Assembly: GCA_034927815.1 (NCBI GenBank)
Contig: JAYFPK010000016.1
Location: forward strand, 62,001-126,000
Length of the DNA: 64,000 nt
Direction of reading: 5' to 3'
Source of the DNA: Limiplasma sp034927815
Lineage (GTDB): Bacteria > Bacillota > Clostridia > Christensenellales > Aristaeellaceae
The translations under genes were made by a program, and so were the position numbers. The first letter of the stretch is position 1. The number at the start of each line of letters is the position of its first letter. The notes beneath the pieces are model-generated. The model saw only the letters and a program-made list of their open reading frames with translations, made no database searches and had not been told where the DNA came from. This document shows positions 7,273 to 15,824 of this stretch, piece by piece.

Positions 7273-8892
7273 ATGAAAAGGAAACTCCTCGCCCTGGTAC
7301 TCGCGTTGGGACTGGTGCTGTCCGTAACCGGCCTGCCAACGGCCAACGCGGCCCCGGCGCAACCCACTGTCACGGAGCTCACCTTCTGCGAAAGCTGGGA
7401 CTTTGAGTACGGTTACTATCCCGTAGCGACCCCCGACAGCCAGTCCAACTATGGCTCGCTGTACTGGGCGGCCAATTTCTACGACACGCTGATTCAATAC
7501 GACGACGGCGAATTCGTGCCCGGCCTCGCCGAATCCTGGGAGGTCTCGGAAGATGGCAAGGTCTACACCTTCAAGCTGCGCGGGGATGTGAAATTCTCGG
7601 ACGGCTCCCCCTTTACCTCCGAAGCGGTGAAAAAGACCTTTGAGGCCGCCCCTGTGATTCTTGGGCAGTACAACGGCTCCTACGGCACGCTCACCACGCT
7701 GTTTGAAGAGATCGTCTGCCCGGACGAGCATACGGTGGAGCTCCACCTGACGCAGCCGTACTACGGAACGCTGAAGGACCTGACCATGACCGTGCCGCTG
7801 GGGATTGTCAACCCGGCCATGCTTGGGGAAGACGGCATGCCCGGCGACGCGTTCCTCACCGCCACCCACGGCACCGGCCCCTTCCTGTACGAGGGCGACG
7901 GGGACGGCAGCGCTTACACCTTTGTCCGCAACCCTTATTATTGGGGCGAAGCACCGGCGCTTGAGCGGTTCCGCGTCAAAGTCATTCCCGACAACAACGC
8001 CAAGCTTCTCGCCCTGAAATCAGGGGAGATCGACGTGATCATCGGCAGCGAAAGGCTGTCCTACGACGGTTACAACGAGATGAAGAACACCGCCGGCTTC
8101 GACGCGGTGACCTCCGGTGTGCTCAACAACACGCGCCTGCTCGCCTTTAACATGAAGCACGCGGCGTTCGGCGATCTGGCGGTGCGCGGTGCCCTCGCCC
8201 GCGCCATCGACAAGGACGCGATCTGCGAGCGTCTGCTCTCGGGGCTTGAGACGAAGGCGGACACGCTCTTCCCCAAGTCTTATCCCTATTGCGATGTGGA
8301 CATCGATGTGCGCGCCTTTGACGTGGACGCGGCCAGGAAGGGCCTCGACGAGGCGGGCTGGGTGGATGCGGACGGCGACGGAATCCGCGAAAGGGATGGC
8401 GTGGCGCTCTCCGGCAGCATGGTCTACATCGCGGGCAACCCCGTGATGGAGGACCTGGCGCTTGTCATCTCCGCCCAGGCGAAGGAAATCGGCATCGAGC
8501 TGGTCCCCAAGGGCGGAGACATGATGACCTACTACACCGACATCTACGGCGACTTCGGCGTCGTGCTCCACTATACCTATGGCCTGACCTTTGACCCTTA
8601 TAGCACCATTGCGAACATGAACCCGGAAACCAGCACCGATCCCGTCGCCATGCAGGCGATTGCGAATCTCCCAGACCCCGCCGGGCTGATCCGGACGCTT
8701 AATTCCACCGCCGATGAGGAGGTGGTGGGCGAGATCTACCGCGCCATTTTGACCAACATCAACGACAACGCGATCTTTATCCCGATTTCGGAGGCGAAGG
8801 TGCCGGCCGCCTACAACGCCGAAAAGGTCGCCGTATTCGGCTTCCACCAGCTTCCGCCGTACCTCAATGTGGCGGCGGTGACGCCCAAGTAA
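7273..8892 (+). CDS. Peptide/nickel-type ABC transporter substrate-binding protein (SBP family 5)
   Basis: A 539-residue extracytoplasmic binding protein. The start at ATG 7273 is set by the GGAGGG site at 7260-7265; an in-frame TTG at 7207 overlaps the ATPase gene and is unlikely. The signal peptide (MKRKLLALVLALGLVLSV then NAAPA) has no lipobox Cys, so it may be anchored otherwise or released. Family-5 marks are FYDTLIQYDDGEFVPGLAES, VYTFKLRGDVKFSDGSPF and GTGPFLYE. It stands after the ATPases rather than first. It probably binds the cargo of this importer, a peptide or a metal-ligand complex. Confidence 0.87.
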   Translation: MKRKLLALVLALGLVLSVTGLPTANAAPAQPTVTELTFCESWDFEYGYYPVATPDSQSNYGSLYWAANFYDTLIQYDDGEFVPGLAESWEVSEDGKVYTFKLRGDVKFSDGSPFTSEAVKKTFEAAPVILGQYNGSYGTLTTLFEEIVCPDEHTVELHLTQPYYGTLKDLTMTVPLGIVNPAMLGEDGMPGDAFLTATHGTGPFLYEGDGDGSAYTFVRNPYYWGEAPALERFRVKVIPDNNAKLLALKSGEIDVIIGSERLSYDGYNEMKNTAGFDAVTSGVLNNTRLLAFNMKHAAFGDLAVRGALARAIDKDAICERLLSGLETKADTLFPKSYPYCDVDIDVRAFDVDAARKGLDEAGWVDADGDGIRERDGVALSGSMVYIAGNPVMEDLALVISAQAKEIGIELVPKGGDMMTYYTDIYGDFGVVLHYTYGLTFDPYSTIANMNPETSTDPVAMQAIANLPDPAGLIRTLNSTADEEVVGEIYRAILTNINDNAIFIPISEAKVPAAYNAEKVAVFGFHQLPPYLNVAAVTPK

Positions 8893-8905
8893 GCGCATGT
8901 AACAG

Positions 8906-8932
8906 GCCCGGATGGGAATTTCCCATCCGGGC
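8906..8932 (+). terminator. Strong intercistronic hairpin
   Basis: GCCCGGATGGGAA (8906-8918) pairs perfectly with TTCCCATCCGGGC (8920-8932) around a one-base centre. There is no T-run, so it more likely stabilises or partly attenuates the mRNA between the binding-protein gene and the half-transporters than terminates fully. Confidence 0.6.
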
Positions 8933-8962
8933 ATTCGGGCTTGCCCGAGGAAAGGAGAACTT

Positions 8963-10708
8963 ATGAGGGAGTATTTGCGCGTACTGTCCTACGCGGGCGG
9001 CAAACGGCCATTGATGACCAGGGCCATCGTCCTGTTGACCCTGTCGGTGCTGTTTTCCATCGCCCCGTTCTTTCTTGTCAGCGTCGTGCTGAACAGGTTT
9101 CTGGGAGCCGCCTCGCCCTCGCTGCTTTGGCTGCTGGCCATGGCCGCGGCAATCTTTGCGTGCCTGCTGCTGAAGAATAAGCTCAACGGGCTGGGATTGG
9201 GCGCGTCTCACGAGCTGGCCTACCACACGCTGGCCGGCATGCGCCGCCGCGTGGCCGATAAGATGCTGAAAATGTCCATGGGGGACGTGCAATCCTTTGG
9301 CACGGGCGCGGCCAAGAAGAATTTTGTGGAAAATATCGAGGAGATGGAGCTGATCCTGGCCCACGGAATCCCCGAGGGATTTGCCAACCTGTTTACCTTT
9401 GGCCTTGTGGTGATCACAATGCTCGCGGTGGATTGGCGCATGGCGCTGGCGGCGCTGGCAACGATCCTCCTGGGGTTAATCCCTGTGGTTTTCATGGTGA
9501 TAGACGGCTACAAGCGAATGCGCATATGGTATGCCGCGGGCGAGAAAATGAACAATACCATCATCGAATACATCTCCGGTATGGATGTCATCAAGGTATT
9601 CGGCCAGCAAAGCCGCTCTTTCAAACAGTATAGGGAGGCCACGGAGCAGTACCGGGATACGACCATCAACTGGTACAAAAATTCCTTTCTTCATATGACA
9701 AGCTATATTATTCTTCTTCCCGCCGCGCTGCTTGTTATGCTGCCTGTGGGCATCTGGCTGTACCTGGGCGGGACGCTGACGCTGTCCACCCTTGTGCTGT
9801 CGCTGCTGCTGGGCATGAGTCTCGGCGCGCCGGCCATGCGGCTGATCAATTTCATCCCCCAGTTTCCCCAGCTGCAATACAAGGCCGCACGCATTGAAGG
9901 GATGTTTGACATCCCGGATATGCCCAAGGGAACAAAGCCCGCGCCAAAGGGCCATGATATCGCCTTTGAAAACGTCACCTTTGCCTACGGCGATACCGAC
10001 GTTATCAAAGGATTGTCGCTCTCCATGCCCGAGAGCTCCATCACCGCGCTCATTGGCGAATCCGGCGCGGGAAAGAGCACGCTGGCGAAGCTCGCCATGC
10101 GCTTTTGGGATGTTCAGGAGGGCGCCGTGAAAATCGGCGGCGCGGATATCCGGGAGATCGATTCCGAAGCGCTGATGGGAAAAATCAGCTATGTTTCCCA
10201 GGACAACTTTCTCTTCAACGCCTCGGTGATGGAAAACATCCGCTTCGCAAAACCGGGCGCTACGGATGAGGAAGTGATGGAAATGGCAAAGCTGGCCCAG
10301 TGCCACGAGTTCATTTCGGAAATGGCGGAGGGCTACCAAACGGTGGTGGGCTCCTCCGGCGACAAGCTGTCCGGCGGCCAAAAGCAGCGCATCTGCATCG
10401 CCCGCGCCATGCTCAAGGACGCTCCCATCGTCATCCTCGACGAGGCAACGAGCTTTGCCGACCCCGAAAACGAGGACAGGATTCAGGAAGCGCTGTCAAA
10501 GCTGATCGCGGGAAAGACGGTGATTATCGTCGCCCACAGGCTATCCACCATAGTGGACGCCGACAACATCGTCCTGCTGGAGAATGGGAAAGTGTCGGCG
10601 CAAGGCAAACATGCGGACCTGCTCACACGCTCGCCGCTGTACAAAAAGCTGTGGGACGCGCACATGGAATCCATGGATTGGGATATAGGGGGTGCGGCAA
10701 ATGCTTAA
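8963..10708 (+). CDS. ABC half-transporter, YbtP/IrtA-like (membrane domain fused to ATPase)
   Basis: A 581-residue protein with a six-helix ABC type-1 membrane domain (residues 1-310) and an ATPase domain (about 335-570). Walker A is GESGAGKST, the signature is LSGGQKQRICIARAM, Walker B is IVILDEATSFADPENE and the switch His is in VAHRLS. The Walker B extension SFADPENE instead of SSLD/SALD is recurrent in iron-associated half-transporters. The AAAGGAG site sets the ATG. It overlaps the next half-transporter gene by 8 bp, so the two very likely form a heterodimer. YbtPQ and IrtAB, which share this fold and pairing, import ferric siderophores despite an exporter-like fold; direction here is unproven. 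Confidence 0.8.
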   Translation: MREYLRVLSYAGGKRPLMTRAIVLLTLSVLFSIAPFFLVSVVLNRFLGAASPSLLWLLAMAAAIFACLLLKNKLNGLGLGASHELAYHTLAGMRRRVADKMLKMSMGDVQSFGTGAAKKNFVENIEEMELILAHGIPEGFANLFTFGLVVITMLAVDWRMALAALATILLGLIPVVFMVIDGYKRMRIWYAAGEKMNNTIIEYISGMDVIKVFGQQSRSFKQYREATEQYRDTTINWYKNSFLHMTSYIILLPAALLVMLPVGIWLYLGGTLTLSTLVLSLLLGMSLGAPAMRLINFIPQFPQLQYKAARIEGMFDIPDMPKGTKPAPKGHDIAFENVTFAYGDTDVIKGLSLSMPESSITALIGESGAGKSTLAKLAMRFWDVQEGAVKIGGADIREIDSEALMGKISYVSQDNFLFNASVMENIRFAKPGATDEEVMEMAKLAQCHEFISEMAEGYQTVVGSSGDKLSGGQKQRICIARAMLKDAPIVILDEATSFADPENEDRIQEALSKLIAGKTVIIVAHRLSTIVDADNIVLLENGKVSAQGKHADLLTRSPLYKKLWDAHMESMDWDIGGAANA

Positions 10709-12449
10709 CTTTATTGCACGGCTCATGCGCTTTTCCGGCAAGGATGCCTGGAAGCTTCAAACCGCCGCCGTCATCAGCTTTGTGGAGGGCATGCTGGCAA
10801 ATGTCCCTATTTTCGCGGCATTTTTGGTAATCATGAAAATCATGGATCACACCCTGGCATCGGGCTACGCCTGGACGGCATTTTTCATGGTGCTGGCCTC
10901 CCTTGCCGTGCGCTGGATACTGCGCTATACCTTTGTGCGGCTGCAAAGCACCGCGGCCAGCAGCGTTGCGGCCCGGGAGCGTATGAAAATCGGCGACCTG
11001 TTCAAGCGGTTTCCCATGAGCTATTTTACCGATGGCAATATTGGCAATGTGACCAGCGTCATCACCGGGGACCTGAGCTTTGCCGAAGACCACGGCATGA
11101 TGAAGCTGGACGATGTGATTTCGGGGCTTGTCTCCATGATCATTGCCTGCGGCTTTTTGCTGTGGATAGACTGGCGGGTGGCCCTTGCCTCCATCGCCGG
11201 GTGCGCCCTCGCCCTTTTCGCCTTTCATGCCCTTGAAAAGGTAGCCAGGCGGCAGGCAAAAATCCGGCAGGAGCAGGCGGCCAAAACCACCGGGGCCATT
11301 CTGGAATACACCGAGGGCATTTCGGTGATCAAGGCGCTTCGCATGTCGGGGAGCGCCGCCAAGCGTATCGACGGCGCGATCCATGACAACTGCCGCCATG
11401 CCATCGAATTTGAAGAAAGCATGGTCAAGCCGGTCACCCGTTACCTGGATTGCTTTGCCTTTGCCATTGCGGCGGTGCTGTTTCTTTCCTTTTGGCGGTT
11501 CTTCAACGGCGAGATGGCTCTGCCGGCCCTGGTGATGGTTGCGCTATTCGTTTTCCGGATCTATCAGCCCGCCATGGGCCTTGCCACCGGGGCGGCGATG
11601 ATGCGGGTGATGGAGGCGGGATTGGACCGCTATGAGAAGCTCAAAGAGGTGCCGATCATCGACGCGGACGGCGAGGACATCCCGCTCCGCTCCTTTGGCA
11701 TCTCCTTTGAGAACGTCACCTTCAGCTACGAGGACAAGGAAACATTGAAGGACATTACCTTCACAGCGCCGGAACACAGCATGACCGCGCTGGTGGGCGC
11801 GTCCGGCTCCGGAAAGACCACCATCGCCAACCTGATCGTGCGCTTCTGGGACGCGCAAAAGGGCTCGATCAAGATCGGCGGGGTGGATGTGCGGAACATG
11901 ACCTGCGACAGCCTGCTGCGCTATGTCAGCATGGTGTTCCAGCGGGTATACCTGTTCCGGGACACGATCGCAAACAACATTCGCTTCGGAAGCCCGGACG
12001 CCACCCGGGAGCAGATCGTTGCCGCCGCCAAGAAGGCCCGCTGCCACGACTTTATCCAGGCGCTGCCGGAGGGCTACGATACCGTGGTTGGCGAGGGCGG
12101 CTCAACCCTTTCCGGCGGCGAAAAGCAGCGCAGCTCCATCGCCCGGGCCATTCTCAAGGACGCGCCCATCGTGCTTTTGGACGAGGCGACGGCCAGCGTC
12201 GATCCCGACAACGAAAAGCACATTCAGGAAGCCATCAACGAGCTGGTTCGGGACAAAACGCTGATCATCATCGCGCACAGGCTTTCCACCATCAAGCGCG
12301 CCGATCAGATCCTGGTGATTGAGGACGGGCGCATCGTCCAGCGGGGCGCGCATGACGCGCTGCTTGCCAAGAACGGACAATACAAAAACCTTTGGCAGCG
12401 CCGCCAACAGGCAAAAGGCTGGAGAATCCGGGCGGACGCGCGGGCATAG
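10701..12449 (+). CDS. ABC half-transporter, YbtQ/IrtB-like (membrane domain fused to ATPase)
   Basis: The partner of the preceding gene, 582 residues from ATG 10701 (an in-frame GTG at 10692 overlaps the AGGGGG ribosome binding site). Six membrane helices occupy residues 20-300; the ATPase domain has Walker A GASGSGKTT, signature LSGGEKQRSSIARAI, Walker B IVLLDEATASVDPDNE and IAHRLS. The segment EYTEGISVIKALRMSG is the coupling-helix region. Unlike its partner it has an ordinary DEATASVD, so the pair has one canonical and one variant Walker B extension. It closes the Opp-type operon. Confidence 0.8.
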   Translation: MLNFIARLMRFSGKDAWKLQTAAVISFVEGMLANVPIFAAFLVIMKIMDHTLASGYAWTAFFMVLASLAVRWILRYTFVRLQSTAASSVAARERMKIGDLFKRFPMSYFTDGNIGNVTSVITGDLSFAEDHGMMKLDDVISGLVSMIIACGFLLWIDWRVALASIAGCALALFAFHALEKVARRQAKIRQEQAAKTTGAILEYTEGISVIKALRMSGSAAKRIDGAIHDNCRHAIEFEESMVKPVTRYLDCFAFAIAAVLFLSFWRFFNGEMALPALVMVALFVFRIYQPAMGLATGAAMMRVMEAGLDRYEKLKEVPIIDADGEDIPLRSFGISFENVTFSYEDKETLKDITFTAPEHSMTALVGASGSGKTTIANLIVRFWDAQKGSIKIGGVDVRNMTCDSLLRYVSMVFQRVYLFRDTIANNIRFGSPDATREQIVAAAKKARCHDFIQALPEGYDTVVGEGGSTLSGGEKQRSSIARAILKDAPIVLLDEATASVDPDNEKHIQEAINELVRDKTLIIIAHRLSTIKRADQILVIEDGRIVQRGAHDALLAKNGQYKNLWQRRQQAKGWRIRADARA

Positions 12450-12495
12450 GCCGGCTGACTGCCTGTTACAGCTAAAGTTAACCAATGCGAGGAAT

Positions 12496-12542
12496 CCAGC
12501 GCGTCCCCATCCGGTGCCACCGGAACTGGGAGAAGGCGCTGG
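12496..12542 (+). terminator. Three-tier nested hairpin after the half-transporters
   Basis: CCAGCGC (12496-12502) pairs with GCGCTGG (12536-12542), CCCA (12506-12509) with TGGG (12527-12530), and CCGGT (12511-12515) with ACCGG (12519-12523). All three stems are perfect and strictly nested. It may be a transcript-end structure or a mobile palindromic element; no T-run follows. Confidence 0.4.
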
Positions 12543-12801
12543 CCGGCCAAATCATCCGCCGCCTGACATGTGGGAAGACGGTGGGGACCGACGGTTGCCC
12601 AGCGCCTTGGCCGCCCCAGGCGGCGGCGTTCCCACGGCCCAGCCGCTTTCATGCTGGATGAACGGCGGCGCGTACCGATGCGTCCGCCGCGCCCGGCGGC
12701 CTTGGCGTTCACGCATCCATGCCATGGCGAATGACGCGTGGCAACGCGGCACCGGCGGCAACAGGGTTGTGGCTTACGCTCTATGCAGAAATATGAAATT
12801 G

Positions 12802-12810
12802 TGATATAGT
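12802..12810 (+). promoter_or_regulatory. Extended -10 promoter of the sugar kinase gene
   Basis: TGATATAGT fits the extended -10 form TGnTATAAT with one change. No good -35 box is present 17 bp upstream, as expected for extended -10 promoters. The start codon at 12888 gives a leader of about 70 nt. Confidence 0.45.
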
Positions 12811-12887
12811 GGGGGCGCTGATACGGCGCAAGACTTGTGAAACATAAGAATAGGGCACATCATCCAGAGCATAAGCGAGGGTACAAC

Positions 12888-13835
12888 ATGATAACGACAG
12901 TGACGCTGAACGCGTCGGTGGATAAGCTGTACATCGTGGAGAATGTACGGCTTGATACGGTGATGCGCGTGAAGCAGGTGAGCAATACCGCCGGCGGGAA
13001 AGGGCTGAACGTGGCCAAGGTCGCCGCGATGGCGGGGGAAAAGGTACGGGCCGTGGGTTTTTTGGGCGGGTTTAACGGAGAGTATGTGCGGGCGCTGCTC
13101 CGGGAGCAGGGAATCGAGGACGACTTTACGGACATAGCGGGGGAAACCCGTTCCTGCATTAATATCCGCGACCTTTCCACCGGAGGGCATACGGAATTTC
13201 TGGAGCCGGGCACAAGGGTTGCGCAGGAGCATCTGCGGCACTTCATGGAGCGGTACCGGGAAGCGCTGAAGGATAGCGATGTGGTCACAATATCGGGCAG
13301 CGTGCCTGCAGGGGTTCCCGAGGCGTTTTATGGAGAGCTGGTTGATCTGGCGGAGCGGGCGGGGAGGCCTGTTGTGCTGGATACCAGCGGAGCGTTGCTG
13401 AAGGAAGCGCTGAAAGGCAAGCCCACCATGGTGAAGCCCAATAGCGATGAAATCGCCCAATTGCTGGGGAAAACGGAGTACACCCGGCAGGAGGTTCTCC
13501 AGGAGGCGTGCCGGATGCACCGGGAGGGTATCCGGTATGTGGTGGTGTCGCTGGGGAAGGAAGGCTCCCTTCTGGTCTGCGGCGAGGGCGTGTTTCGCGG
13601 GGAGCCGCCGGAGATTGAACCGGTGAATACCGTGGGATGCGGCGACAGCATGGTGGCGGCCTTGGCCATTGGGCTGGCCCGCCATATGCCCCCCGAGGAG
13701 ATGCTGGCGTTTGCCACGGCCATTTCCGCCGCCAACGCGCTGCGCATCCAAACAGGGTACTATGAGCAGGAGGACTTGGAAGCCATTTGGCCGAAGGTGA
13801 AGGTCACAAGGCTGGGAAGCCAGGAGGATTTTTAG
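12888..13835 (+). CDS. PfkB-family phosphosugar kinase (1-phosphofructokinase / tagatose-6-phosphate kinase type)
   Basis: A 315-residue cytoplasmic kinase that adds a second phosphate to a ketohexose phosphate. The N-terminal ribokinase signature GGKGLNVAK is at residues 36-44, GFLGGFNGEYV follows, and the C-terminal anion-hole/catalytic motif NTVGCGDSM places the catalytic Asp near residue 253 (usually GAGD). Start MITTVTLNASVDK matches FruK/LacC proteins. It has its own promoter and a terminator directly after it, so it is monocistronic. FruK and LacC cannot be told apart by eye; the AgaS- and GatY-like genes at 30213 and 32378 would favour tagatose-6-phosphate, while no fructose phosphotransferase system is next to it. 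Confidence 0.8.
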   Translation: MITTVTLNASVDKLYIVENVRLDTVMRVKQVSNTAGGKGLNVAKVAAMAGEKVRAVGFLGGFNGEYVRALLREQGIEDDFTDIAGETRSCINIRDLSTGGHTEFLEPGTRVAQEHLRHFMERYREALKDSDVVTISGSVPAGVPEAFYGELVDLAERAGRPVVLDTSGALLKEALKGKPTMVKPNSDEIAQLLGKTEYTRQEVLQEACRMHREGIRYVVVSLGKEGSLLVCGEGVFRGEPPEIEPVNTVGCGDSMVAALAIGLARHMPPEEMLAFATAISAANALRIQTGYYEQEDLEAIWPKVKVTRLGSQEDF

Positions 13836-13892
13836 GCGGTCCACATCGCTGATGACAAGGACCAGGCGGTATCAACCCTCCGCATGCGGCAG

Positions 13893-13928
13893 AAAGGGCA
13901 TACTCCTCAAGGAATATGCCCTTTTTTT
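13893..13928 (+). terminator. Intrinsic terminator of the sugar kinase gene
   Basis: AAAGGGCATACTCC (13893 onward) pairs with GGAATATGCCCTTT across the loop TCAA with one mismatch, and ends in a run of seven T at 13922-13928. This is a textbook Rho-independent terminator. Confidence 0.85.
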
Positions 13929-14268
13929 ATTGCGGAGGATGGCGGAGCTTTGGCGGGAGGCGCCATAAGAAGGCAAAGGCAGAAGAAGTGCTGGCCTGGA
14001 GGATGCGAAGCGCGCTATGACGGGTGAAACGCCCTGCCATCGGTGGAAGGGCTTATGCTTCCTCCGCCTCTTAACAAGATTCCTGTTCGGGTATCTTTTT
14101 CCAGGCGCGGTCAGAATGCCTGAAAATATCCCCCTTTTTTTCCTGAAGTTTCCTCCCTCTGCCGGGAGAAAAATTTTTTCAATAGGAAGGGCAGTTGAGA
14201 GCGAAATCGGCATGATTTTGGCGGATATTGTGCATGTTGGGGCAGAAAAAGAAATTTTCATGGCACTA

Positions 14269-14297
14269 TTGACAAATAATAGATTATATCGTAATGT
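14269..14297 (+). promoter_or_regulatory. Promoter of the sugar ABC operon
   Basis: Perfect -35 TTGACA (14269-14274), a 17-bp spacer and -10 TAATGT (14292-14297). The palindrome at 14297-14308 starts on the last base of the -10 box, so a bound repressor would block RNA polymerase. Confidence 0.7.
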
Positions 14298-14308
14298 TGT
14301 TATAACAA
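14297..14308 (+). promoter_or_regulatory. Palindromic operator TTGTTATAACAA
   Basis: A perfect 12-bp inverted repeat at the transcription start of the sugar ABC operon. Its first nine bases, TTGTTATAA, recur at 17707-17715 in the promoter of the GntR gene in the same gene set. The likely ligand is that GntR regulator (inference). Confidence 0.6.
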
Positions 14309-14385
14309 GTCGGCCAAGGCGGATTCCCTCTGTCTTCGGCCACTGTATCGGATTCGAAAAACATGATGAGCATGGAGGTAGACCA

Positions 14386-15699
14386 ATGAACACGAAAAAG
14401 ATTTTCTCCCTGTTGCTGGCTCTGGTAATGCTGCTGGGCCTCGCGCCTGTGGTCGGCTTGGCTGAAACCGCAGTGGACGAAAGCATCAGCGGAAAGCTGA
14501 CCTTCTGGACCCAGGACGATATTACCTGGACCACATGGTTCGAGCCTGCCGTGGAAAGCTTCCGTCAAGCGTACCCCAACATCGAAATCGTCGATGAGTA
14601 CTTTCCTACCTTCGCAGACAAGATGACCCAGGCCTTCTCCGCCGGGGAAGAGCCGGACGTGGCGCAGACCTGGCAAGGCGTAAGCCACTGGGCGAACGCG
14701 GGCAAGCTGGTGGCCGTGCCGGACAGCTTCGGCCTGGAGGAGAACTTCTTTGAAGGCGCCATCGTCAGCAAGAAGTTTGAGGACAAATACTACTGCGTTC
14801 CCAGCGAAATCAACATTGAGAGCCCCTCGCTGTTTGTGAACATGGACATGCTGGCTTCCCTGGGCAAGGAGCTTCCGGAAGGCTGGCTGGAGAACAACGG
14901 CCCCAAGGATTGGGCGGAGCTGCTGGCCTTTGCCAAGGATCTGACCGTGATTGAAAACGGCATGGTGCTGCAAAGCGGCCTGTCCTACACCTACGCCCAG
15001 TGGGAAGCGATGTTTGCGTCTTTGATTTGGCAGTTTGGCGGCGACTACCGTGACGCGGAAAACTTGGTGGTGCATTTCGACACCCCCGAAGCCCGCAGCG
15101 CGCTGGAATTCATGCTCAAGTACTGCGACGTGAACGATCCCGACTGCATCAGCGACCGCGGCCAGAACCGCTACGACCTGTTTGTGCAAAACGCGGCTGT
15201 GATGTGCATGGGAGCGCCCTGGTACGCGGGCTCCATCGCCATTGACGCCCCCGACATGAACTATCAGGTGTTCAACATGCCCGCCATGGTGGAAGGCGCC
15301 AATCCTTACAACCTCGCTACCGGCGGTTGGGGATACATCGTTTCCAGCAAGTGCGAATATCCCGAAGCGGCGTGGGCGTTCGTGAACTACATGAGCAGCC
15401 CCGAGATGATCGGCAGCTGGGCCGTGCATTGCGGCACGCTGGCCGCCCGCAAGGATGCCGTGATGGATCTGGAATATGACCCCAACGTGGGCAGCGTGCA
15501 AAAGGCCCTTTCCATTGCCGCGGATGTGCTCCAGTATGGTCAGGAAGACGGCGCCTACATGCTCTCTCCCAGCCAGCTGATTTACAACATCGTCCGCGTG
15601 CAGCTGCAGCAGGTGCTGGAAACCGGCGATATCGACACCGCGCTCAAGACCATGGAACAAGAAGGCAATGCAATGATTGCCGAGAACCTGGGCCGCTAA
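14386..15699 (+). CDS. Sugar ABC transporter substrate-binding protein (family 1)
   Basis: A 437-residue secreted binding protein. ATG 14386 follows GGAGGT with good spacing; the signal peptide is MNTKKIFSLLLALVMLLGLA and cleavage after GLAETA is likely. No lipobox Cys is present. The mature part (GKLTFWTQDDITWTTWFEPA; FSAGEEPDVAQTWQG) belongs to family-1 extracellular solute-binding proteins, which bind mono- to oligosaccharides. The operon continues with two permeases but no ATPase, so a shared MsmK-type ATPase elsewhere would drive uptake, as is common in Firmicutes. The promoter-operator suggests control by the GntR protein encoded at 17765. Confidence 0.88.
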   Translation: MNTKKIFSLLLALVMLLGLAPVVGLAETAVDESISGKLTFWTQDDITWTTWFEPAVESFRQAYPNIEIVDEYFPTFADKMTQAFSAGEEPDVAQTWQGVSHWANAGKLVAVPDSFGLEENFFEGAIVSKKFEDKYYCVPSEINIESPSLFVNMDMLASLGKELPEGWLENNGPKDWAELLAFAKDLTVIENGMVLQSGLSYTYAQWEAMFASLIWQFGGDYRDAENLVVHFDTPEARSALEFMLKYCDVNDPDCISDRGQNRYDLFVQNAAVMCMGAPWYAGSIAIDAPDMNYQVFNMPAMVEGANPYNLATGGWGYIVSSKCEYPEAAWAFVNYMSSPEMIGSWAVHCGTLAARKDAVMDLEYDPNVGSVQKALSIAADVLQYGQEDGAYMLSPSQLIYNIVRVQLQQVLETGDIDTALKTMEQEGNAMIAENLGR

Positions 15700-15711
15700 C
15701 AGGCAGCCCCT

Positions 15712-15758
15712 GGTGGGCGGCGCCGCGAGCCTCGCAAGGCGCTCCGGCGCCGCCCGCC
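15712..15758 (+). terminator. Strong hairpin between binding-protein and permease genes
   Basis: GGGCGGCGCCG (15715-15725) pairs perfectly with CGGCGCCGCCC (15745-15755), extended to 14 bp with one G-T pair. There is no T-run. Such structures after binding-protein genes typically protect the 3' end of the abundant upstream message and lower permease expression. Confidence 0.6.
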
Positions 15759-15824
15759 ATTTCTGTTTCCCGACAGGGTGGCATCCCTATCATTCCGTTC
15801 CGGTTTTAAAGGAGTTGAGGAAAG

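Larger units (their letters stand above)
12450..12887 (+). other. 438-bp intergenic region with a nested RNA fold and a promoter
   Basis: No convincing gene. The region is rich in short inverted repeats. It holds the nested hairpin at 12496-12542 and an extended -10 promoter at 12802-12810 for the sugar kinase gene. Confidence 0.5.
13836..14385 (+). other. 550-bp intergenic region before the sugar ABC operon
   Basis: It contains the kinase terminator, then about 330 bp in which I see no gene or signal, then the promoter and palindromic operator of the sugar transporter operon. The frame of the binding protein is open from 14017, but no signal peptide or ribosome binding site supports an upstream start. 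Confidence 0.5.

Noticed and set aside
12319..12804. 161-codon frame after the half-transporter genes
   Set aside because: It overlaps the end of the transporter gene, has no ribosome binding site, and its product is Arg/Pro/Gly-rich without family features.
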